In this document: one piece after another, positions 57,440 through 64,000 of the stretch
Layout of the letters: each line of letters begins with the position of its first letter
How positions within the stretch are numbered: the first letter of the stretch is position 1
Source: Lantana camara
Lineage: Eukaryota > Streptophyta > Magnoliopsida > Lamiales > Verbenaceae
Reading direction: 5' to 3'
Length of the DNA stretch: 64,000 bases
NCBI GenBank assembly: GCA_037501455.1
Contig: CM074856.1
Span: 51,427,001-51,491,000 of the forward strand
Made by a program: the position numbers and the translations under genes
The notes under the pieces: generated by a model
What the model was told of the DNA's origin: nothing
Seen by the model: only the letters and a program-made list of their open reading frames with translations
The model's database searches: none

Positions 57440-59563
57440 CCAGGACACCAACATCATTGTTCCCTCCACCGCCGCTGGTGGAGCGCTGCCTTCATCCGCC
57501 GCCGCTGGTGGGGCACCACCTGCCGGAATCGTACCTCCGCCTGCAGAATCTACGATTCCACCACCAGCGCCACCAGCACTGCCCGTCTCTAGCACCATTG
57601 GAGGTGCCTCCCTCTCTGCCCTTCCTCAGCTTTCCCAGAACTCATGGATTCCTACTCACGCGAGTCCAGCAGGACAACCCTACACGATGCCGCCACCGGG
57701 ATACACGCTTACTCCCACCATCATGATGCCGGCGGTTCAGCCCTACCATGCCGGCCAGATCCAGCTCCCGGTGGTGATCCCCAGGGAGATTGAAGGGGTG
57801 GAGTTACCCCCCTTAACTCCTCAGCAGTTAAGGGCTATCTACGCCCAATGTGAGGTTCAGGCGGCCCAAGGGGCATGGGAGAAGTTTCATTCCATGTATT
57901 TTCCCTCTGGGCAAGCCACTCAAGTTGCCCCTCCTTTAGGCGGGTTACATACACATCCGCTTAGGGAGGCCCAGGCCGTCCTAAGGGCACAACCGCCACC
58001 CCCGCCTGCCAAAGAGACGCCCAACCAGGGCGAAAACGAGCGTCCCCCTGTGGACAGGAGCAGAGAGCCCACGGAGAGAGTCAACGAAAATGAAGGAGAC
58101 TCTCACGCCCCCAAAAGGACCTCCAGAGCCACTAAACAGTGGGACAAAGAAGGAGATATAAATCCTAACATTCTCGCGGTTGTGCAAGACCAGCTGCAGG
58201 GTTTAAAGGACATGGTTGGATAGCTCTCTCGAGCGCCGTCTCAGATCTCCCACAATCGGGATGAATGAGCCGATGCCAGAGACGCTCGTCCCGAAGACCG
58301 CCAGCCACGGATCCCCCACCGCAACGAGCAGGAGGAGAACTTCTGCACTTATGAATACCATCCGCTGGCGAGGGGCTCTCCCCTCATGGAAGAAATTCTG
58401 ATGGCCCAAGCAGGAATGGCCAAAATCCCCACCTCCGTCAATCGCTACGACGGAACAACTGATCCAGCTGAACACTTGGATCATTTTCCGCACTTGATGC
58501 ACCTATACGAGCATTCGAGCCACTACTAGGCCAAAGTCTTTGTCACTTCCTTGGTAGGAATGGCTCAAGGATGGTACAAGTGACTGCCTCCATCCTCGAT
58601 ACACTCATATGAAAAGCTGGCCAACGCTTTTCTCAACCACTTCAATTCTCTGAAGGCCCCCGTCACTGCGCCCATTGCCCTCTACAATATAGTGCAAGGC
58701 AAGAATGTGTCTCTTCGCTCGTTCTTCGCCCGCTTCAACAAGGAAATCTTGCAAGTGGAGAGGCCTTCCATGGATTTCTTGATCCTAGTGCTCTTTCAGG
58801 CTGTGGATCACAAGCAATATGTGAGCAAAAAGTTTGTCGATGCCATCGTGGAGAGAAGGCCTGGAACCCTCATGGCCTTAAGAGAAGTTGTCGAGCCGTT
58901 CTTTGCGCTTGAAGATATGTATGGGCCGAATGGGCCCCGGCATCACAGCCCGTTAAGGCAGGAACGTCACTAGGAGCGGGGCAGGGAAATTGTTATAAAA
59001 AAGGAGCGCAAGAAATCGCCCCCGCCTCCTCGTCGCTTCGAGCGCATCCCTCTTACAAGGCCGAACTCTGAAGTTTACAACCTCTCCGAGAAAAAACTCT
59101 TCAAAAGACCTGTCAAAATGAGGGAGACGGAGGCATTAAGGCACTCGAACAAATACTGTGATTTCCACAAGCAAAAGGGGCACGACACGGATGAGTGCCG
59201 CCAGCTGGAGGTGGAAATTCAGAGGCTCATCGCCGGGGGCCATTTGAAAGAGTTTGTGAAAGTTTTAGAGCGCTATGACGAGCGCTGTCATGATCGTTCA
59301 CGGGAAAGAAGGAGGAGCCCGTCGCGTTCAAGAAGCCCGCGAGGGAGAGGCCCTCCTGAAAGCAGCCACCGCAACAAAGAAAAAGCTCCTGAGCAAGAAA
59401 ATACCCCTTTTGCGGTCATCAACATGATAGCAGGAGGTTCCTCTGGAAGGGATTCTAACGCTGCTCGACGACGGTATGTTCGGATTTATGATCAGCGCCC
59501 ATCAATGCCCAAAATAAATCTACACCATTCAAGAGGCAAGCGATCAGCGCTCGAAAGAAAATG
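57440..59563 (+). pseudogene. Gypsy gag, unit 3 and beyond (complete length, with stops)
   Basis: The only copy that runs on to the end of gag. In-frame stops at 58221 (TAG), 58266 (TGA), 58527 (TAG), 58581 (TGA) and 58971 (TAG). The first two are CAG and CGA in unit 1. Past the triplication border it encodes a basic region, a zinc-knuckle-like CDFHKQKGHDTDECRQL (about 59157), and an arginine/serine tract (RSRERRRSPSRSRSPRG). This Gag architecture fits plant Ty3/gypsy elements of the Tat/Athila branch. A frameshift near 59500 precedes the protease. Confidence 0.87.
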
Positions 59564-59964
59564 AGGTGATAGGTTTTACTGATAAGGACTTAGAGCATAT
59601 TGTAACACCCCATGGGGACAGTGAAACCTCTGACTGCCCCAGGGTGGTTAGCATAGATGTCCACAATCACGTTGTAAAGAGGGTGTTAGTGGATAGTGGA
59701 AGCTCGGTTAACGTTTTGCCCTACACCACGTTCCAAAAGATGAATGTTACGAACATCCCGCTCGAACCCCTCAAAACAGCCCTCATTGGCTTTGGAGGTT
59801 CAGAGGTAGTACCACGAGGGCAAATTCGGTTGGCCACTTCATTCGGCCGAGCCCCACCGCTCATGGTCACATATGCAGTAGTGGAAATTGATATTCCCTA
59901 TAACATCATAATCGGGCTGCCGGCCCTCGTTGATTTCAAAGCTATTATTTCCACCTACCACTAG
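59521..59964 (+). pseudogene. Gypsy protease
   Basis: VSIDVHNHVVKRVLVDSGSS contains the intact aspartic protease D-S-G box (about 59692), and the PYNIIIGLPAL block follows at about 59898. The frame ends in TAG (59962-59964) after ISTYH; reading goes on in the same frame with KIKFPTPEG, so one nonsense change separates protease from RT. Confidence 0.87.
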
Positions 59965-61095
59965 AAAATCAAGTTCCCCACCCCCGAGGGCGTTGGAGAA
60001 GTTTTGTGCAACGTGCGAGAAGCCTGGGAATGTTACATGCTATCCCTCAGAAAGCCTAAGACTGAAAGAACATTTCAGGTTGGGTCCACCAAGAAGTCCG
60101 TTGATTTCCCCAATTTGGACGAAGATGGTCCCATACGTAAGAGGGCCAAGTTGAATAAGAAAAAGAACAAGAAGAAAGATCCCAACGCCAAAAGCTCCCT
60201 CGAAAGTGCTCCGCCAGGGACCGTAGGAGAATCCTCCTCTGAGGGGGACGAGCGCGAGGGTGACGAGTCCCGTAATGATGGGTGGTTGACAGGAAAGAAA
60301 AGGGCGCTTGAACTCCCTCGCCCCGAAATGAGAATTGAGCCCTCAGAAAAATTCCTTACTATTGAGCTAGAGCCAGGGAACAAGGATAAAACTACTCAGA
60401 TTGGGTCCAATCTCTCTGGACCCTCGCAGATTATGATGATTGACTTCCTCAGAGAAAACATTGACGTTTTCGCATGGAAAGCATCTGACCTTACAGGGAT
60501 TGACCCGAGCGTCATAGTCCACAGTGTGGATCCCTCATTTAAACCTATAAAACAGAAGAAACGGGACGTACACGGCTTTAGGAAGAGAGTTATTGAGGAA
60601 AAAGTTAACAAGCTTCTGGATGCTCAATACATTGAGCCGATCTTGTACCCAGAATGGCTATGCAACGTGGTGTTGGTGCCCAAGAGCGTGAATAAATGGC
60701 GCATGTGCAATGATTTTACTGATCACAACAAGGCATGTCCCAAGGATCCATACCCATTGCCCCGGATAGATCAATTGGTGGATTCGACCGTCGGGTGTGA
60801 ACTCATGAGCATGATGGACGCCTTCCAAGGGTACTATCAAATCTTTATGGCACCAGAGAATCGCCCCAAAACTTCATTCGTTGTTCATTTAGGGGTTTAT
60901 TACTTCTTAGTCATGCCTTTTGGGCTCAAGAACGCTGGAGCCACTTATCAGCGTCTTGTCAACAAGATGTTTGAAAAAGAAATTGGAGGATCTATGGAGG
61001 TTTATGTCGATGATATGATTGTCAAGAGCGAACGTCAGGGCTCGCATCTGGAAGATCTCAAGCGCACTTTCTCCATTTGCGCCAGTATGGGATGA
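59965..61095 (+). pseudogene. Gypsy reverse transcriptase
   Basis: A spacer with a Lys-rich tract (LNKKKNKKKDPNAK) leads to the RT: WLCNVVLVPKSVNKWRMCND, DPYPLPRIDQLVD, MDAFQGYYQI, PFGLKNAGATYQRLVN, and the intact catalytic VYVDDMIVKS (about 61003-61030). The frame is lost at about 61070, where a one-base deletion turns the SILRQYGMKLNPSKC block out of frame. Confidence 0.9.
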
Positions 61096-61886
61096 AATTA
61101 AATCCTTCAAAGTGTACTTTTGGAGTGCGAGAGGGAAAGTTCTTAGGCTATATGGTCAGTCAGAGGGGAATTGAAGCCAACCCTGAGAAAATCAAGGCAA
61201 TCTTAGAGATCCCCTCCCCTCGAAATCTCCGGGAAGTGCAAGTGCTAGTAGGAAAAATCATTTCCCTGAACATATTCATTTCACGCTCGGCAGACAGAAA
61301 CCTTCCATTGTTCAAAATTTTGCGAAACGCACGGAATTTTGCTTGGACTGAAGAGTGTGAGAAGGCTTTGCAAGACATGAAGGCATACCTTTCGAGCGCT
61401 CCGCTCCTGACCAAACCCATTGAAGGCGAAAGGTTATTTATGTACCTCTCCGTTTCGAATGATGCAACGAGCGCGGTACTAATAGCTGTACGGGAACGTA
61501 AGCACTTGCCTGTCTATTATTTGAGCAAAACATTACAAGGGGCAGAAAAGAAGTATTTGGAAATTGAGAAATTTGCGTTTGCCCTCATCAATGCGTCAAG
61601 GAGATTGAGGCCTTACTTTCAAGCGCACTCGATAACGGTTCTCACTGATCAGCTTCTGAAGCAAGTTCTATCCAAACCGGACGTATCGGGAAGATTGATA
61701 AAATGGGCTATTGAGTTGAGTCAATTTGACTTAATTTTCGAGCCCAGGACCGCTATACAAGCACAAGTTGTAGCGGATTTGCTGGTTGAACGCTTCGGTT
61801 TAGAGCCTGCTGCTCCAGAGAACGAGGGCTATGGATCCTGCACACAGATGGTTCCTCAACCTCTCAGGGGGGAGGAGCAGGGGTAA
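61077..61886 (+). pseudogene. Gypsy RT end and first RNase H
   Basis: Continues in the next frame: YGMKLNPSKCTFGVREGKFL, LGYMVSQRGIEANPEKIKAI, then RNase H (FAWTEECEKALQDMKAYL, LPVYYLSKTLQGAEKKYLEI, SITVLTDQLLKQVLSKPD, IKWAIELSQFDLIFEPR). A frameshift before 61832 separates it from the second RNase H. Confidence 0.88.
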
Positions 61887-62193
61887 CCCTTAGAGACCCC
61901 AATGGCATTGAGTTAGATTTTCCAATCAGGTTGGATTTTCAAGTCACCAATAACGAGGCAGAGTATGAAGCCCTTGTGCAAGGATTGAAAATTGCTTTTC
62001 AGAACGGAGCCTCTAGAATTACCGCTTATGTTGATTCACAGTTAATTGCGAGCCAGCTTGAAGGAACTTATGAGGCTCGAGAAACCACCATGGTGCAGTA
62101 TTTGAGCAAAGCTAGGGAAATCATTGAGAAGTTCAAAGAATTCCATCTTCTTCAGGTCCCACGGACAGAGAACGAGCGTGCTGACGCTTTATC
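61827..62193 (+). pseudogene. Gypsy second (plant-type) RNase H, truncated
   Basis: WILHTDGSSTSQGGGAGVTL starts at 61832, then TNNEAEYEALVQGLKIAFQN, YVDSQLIASQLEGTYEA and VPRTENERADALSR. D, E and D of the RNase H site are present. The element stops at ADALSR, where a copia LTR begins; both partners share CAAGA at the joint. Confidence 0.87.
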
Positions 62194-62434
62194 AAGAACG
62201 CTCTTCTCGCGGCTTGATCCTCTCTCCTTGGTAAAGCTCGAATCTTCAAACTTCTAACTTGAAGCTCTCTAGAGAAAGTCCACCAACTTGACTACAATCT
62301 AACTATTAAGGATGCTAGTTCTCTAGTTAGTGTTTAGGCTTAACCTAGGGTTTATTTGATCTTGGAGAAAGGATGGTGTTCAACATATGAACCAAAAGAA
62401 ATCTCGATTCGCTCCAAGAGGAGCTCGAGCTCCC

Positions 62435-62444
62435 CTATTTATAG
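62435..62444 (-). promoter_or_regulatory. LTR TATA box
   Basis: CTATTTATAG on plus reads CTATAAATAG on minus, the LTR sense strand. The same site in the solo LTR near 6705-6715 is degraded (CTATATGTAA). Confidence 0.65.
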
Positions 62445-62768
62445 GAGGGGAAGGGACGCCCAAACCCTAGTCCTTTTGGGCTAAGGATTTGGTCCCTCTT
62501 TCCTATTACTTGATCATCAAGTAATTTTGACTTTGACTTTGAATTCAAATTCAAATCAACTTTTAAGAGAGCTAAAATATCTAAACCCTTTTGGATATTA
62601 TTATACTTTATTTATTTAAAATAAATAACTTATTTTATCTAATTAATTAATTCGTAATTAATTAACTAGATTGTTTTTCCTCCAAAATAAGACTTTCATT
62701 TTAATTCAAAATTAAACCAAAGTCTATTAAATAATTAATAAATTAATTATTTAATATTTAATCAAACA

Positions 62769-62841
62769 AACACGTGTGGCACACGTGTCCCAATGACACG
62801 TGTCCAGTCACGTGACTTACACGTGTGATTTCACACGTGTG
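62769..62841 (-). promoter_or_regulatory. Cluster of six CACGTG G-boxes in LTR U3
   Basis: CACGTG occurs six times within about 70 bases, mostly as ACACGTGT. In LTR sense this is roughly 330-400 bases upstream of the TATA box. G-boxes and ABRE-type ACGTG cores are bound by bZIP and bHLH factors in stress and light responses (general knowledge). Confidence 0.7.
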
Positions 62842-63985
62842 GGACCCTCTAGGCTTGATTAACTCGTTTAATCATTTTAAAGCCTTAAATCATGTAACCA
62901 AGTTGTTGTGTGTGACCCTCTAGGTTCTCAATTCAATTAGCAGTGACCCAAATTAATTAATTCACTAATTAATTAATCAGTCCACAGATTAAACGACCAT
63001 AGTCTAGCAACAGGTGTTTAACCCCTAGCTGAATTAGAATGTTCGGATTCGACAGAACCTTTAAGTCATTGACTCACGTGAGATACAATCCTCCTACTTA
63101 CTATCTCTCAACCAAGATCTAGGGCAAGGGAATAATCAGAACCCTAATAATCCGGTCTTAAAGCTAAGTGCATTTCTTATCCATTTGATCTCAATCCAAG
63201 AAACCCTTTTCTTGATGTCTTGATCTACTGCCTTGGCCAAGGACTCCATATGGCATATCAATGACTTACACAATAAGAGATCACCTTGCAAACGCAAGTG
63301 TAGGTCCTTTCTTGATTCCCATTCACTTTCATGAGTCACTTGTGCAGCCCCAGCATAAGCCTTGAATCAGTTGTCTAAGGCGACACCCTTTAAAGCTTAT
63401 ACCTAAGACTACAGAGTTAACTTATAAAGTGACATGGAACCTCAAGTCTAAGGATCAATTAATCACATCAATGACTCGTGAGATATTTCCTAATCTGGAA
63501 GTTTCCATTTCCTGAAATAGAAACTTCCTTTCCCATTTAGGAATCTTCTCACACGGGGCACCTCAGTGAACTTACTTATTGAAGTAAGCACCCTCATGTA
63601 TCACGAACGTATCAACTATACACTTTGCACCTCCATGAAACAAGGTGGTCCTTCGTAAGGGCGTGATCCCACAAGCAAGCCTTAGAGGAGTCAAGTTGAC
63701 ACTCCCACTGTCTGTTGGACTCATCGGCTTGGAGTATTTTACTAATCATGACTTATGTGATATAGGGCTCGTTTCATGAACCATTTCACCTAAATGGTAG
63801 AGTCCTAAAGTCATCAGGATTAGGGGAGTTCTCATACATGCACAGCTAAAGTAAACGCATATCAAACAAGAGCATATAAAGAAGTGTTGCCTTAATTCGT
63901 TATTTCATTCAAAGATTGTCTGTGATTACAATAAGGAAAAGCAGAAAGCGGATATACAATCGACTTTCTAGGGCACTATTCCTAA

Positions 63986-64000
63986 TAGAAAGTACACTTT
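63986..64000. other. Window end, unassigned
   Basis: Fifteen bases beyond the LTR border; too short to assign. Confidence 0.4.

Larger units (their letters stand above)
22911..58953 (+). repeat. Direct tandem triplication of a ~12-kb chimeric segment
   Basis: Three head-to-tail units: 22911-34895 (11985 bp), 34896-46925 (12030 bp), 46926-58953 (about 12028 bp). They are nearly identical along their whole length, with scattered substitutions and a few indels. The left border of unit 1 (GGCCGT|TCGAGGTGAG) and the right border of unit 3 (CACAGCCCGT|TAAGG) are the ancestral sequences. The two inner joints read CACAGCCCCG|TCGAGG. CCGT is shared at the joint, so a microhomology-mediated event is likely. 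Confidence 0.95.
46926..58953 (+). repeat. Tandem unit 3
   Basis: Has a private 3-bp deletion near 47580 (AAGATATT against AAGAAAATATT), loss of the copia gag ATG at 53997, and extra stops in the gypsy gag. At its right border the gypsy element continues unbroken. Confidence 0.93.
57440..62193 (+). mobile_element. Ty3/gypsy retrotransposon, Tat/Ogre-like, both ends missing
   Basis: Order gag, protease, RT, RNase H, second RNase H. A second, plant-type RNase H before integrase is a mark of the Tat group (Tat/Ogre/Retand). The left end is joined to truncated copia near 57440 and the right end to a truncated copia LTR at 62193, so LTRs and integrase are absent. The front quarter also occurs in units 1 and 2. 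Confidence 0.88.
62194..63985 (-). mobile_element. Truncated copia LTR (antisense), sister of the 6324-9080 LTR
   Basis: Aligns with the solo LTR from its position 6466 to 9078, without the hAT MITE. In LTR sense it lacks the last ~142 bases (cut at the gypsy joint) and the first two bases (CCTAAT in place of CCTAACA). It provides the empty site for the MITE at 7960. It is better preserved than the solo LTR, with an intact TATA box and six G-boxes. Confidence 0.9.

Noticed and set aside
22911..58953. CRISPR-like or satellite array
   Set aside because: Three 12-kb units with coding remnants and no spacer pattern; this is a segmental tandem duplication.
22911..58953. Pure assembly duplication
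   Set aside because: Units differ by private substitutions and by 3-, 10-, 11- and 30-bp indels, which a copied contig would not show. Long-read support is still needed for certainty.

Overview
This window is nuclear DNA from a flowering plant, probably a eudicot. It is dominated by transposable elements: an L1-type LINE, Ty1/copia and Ty3/gypsy LTR retrotransposons, one end of a CACTA transposon, a hAT-type MITE and a short Helitron. Mixed in are nuclear-inserted plastid fragments (trnI/trnA, rrn16, rrn23) and two decayed host genes, an F-box gene and a RAD7-type leucine-rich-repeat gene with spliced exons. I cannot name the species. I see no gene that I would call intact and functional.

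Bases 1-2575: 3' part of an L1-like LINE ending in a poly-A tail; its reverse transcriptase active site is mutated. Bases 3014-12938: a complete but dead Ale/Retrofit-like copia element with 187-bp LTRs and an exact 5-bp target duplication (GCTAC). It contains two solo LTRs, each with its own target duplication (6324-9080 minus, 9528-11715 plus). The first of these contains an 827-bp hAT-like MITE with an 8-bp target duplication. Bases 12944-22450: low-gene DNA with an F-box pseudogene (14.1-14.8 kb), a 397-bp Helitron (17769-18165), a RAD7-like pseudogene (18350-20753, minus) and a TIR element with a tRNA-like SINE remnant (21.1-22.0 kb).

Bases 22911-58953: the main feature, a direct tandem triplication of a ~12-kb chimeric segment (units 22911-34895, 34896-46925, 46926-58953). 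Each unit holds, in order: a coiled-coil transposon-type gene remnant; ~1.9 kb of AT-rich DNA; a scrambled plastid mosaic; the right end of a CACTA element inserted in a copia LTR; the copia primer-binding site, long leader, gag and pol, cut off in RNase H; and the front of a gypsy gag gene. The two internal junctions are the same novel joint, so a single breakpoint was amplified. All units share the same inactivating copia mutations, so that element was dead before triplication. Units 2 and 3 share indels that unit 1 lacks.

Bases 58954-62193: the same gypsy element continues out of unit 3 through gag, protease, RT, RNase H and a second plant-type RNase H, which indicates the Tat/Ogre group. 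It is cut there by a truncated antisense copia LTR (62194-63985) of the same family as the solo LTR at 6324-9080 and the LTR stubs in the triplicated units. No working operon or pathway is present. The interest lies in the layering of insertions, the amplification event, LTR promoter elements (a G-box cluster) and repeated leader motifs.
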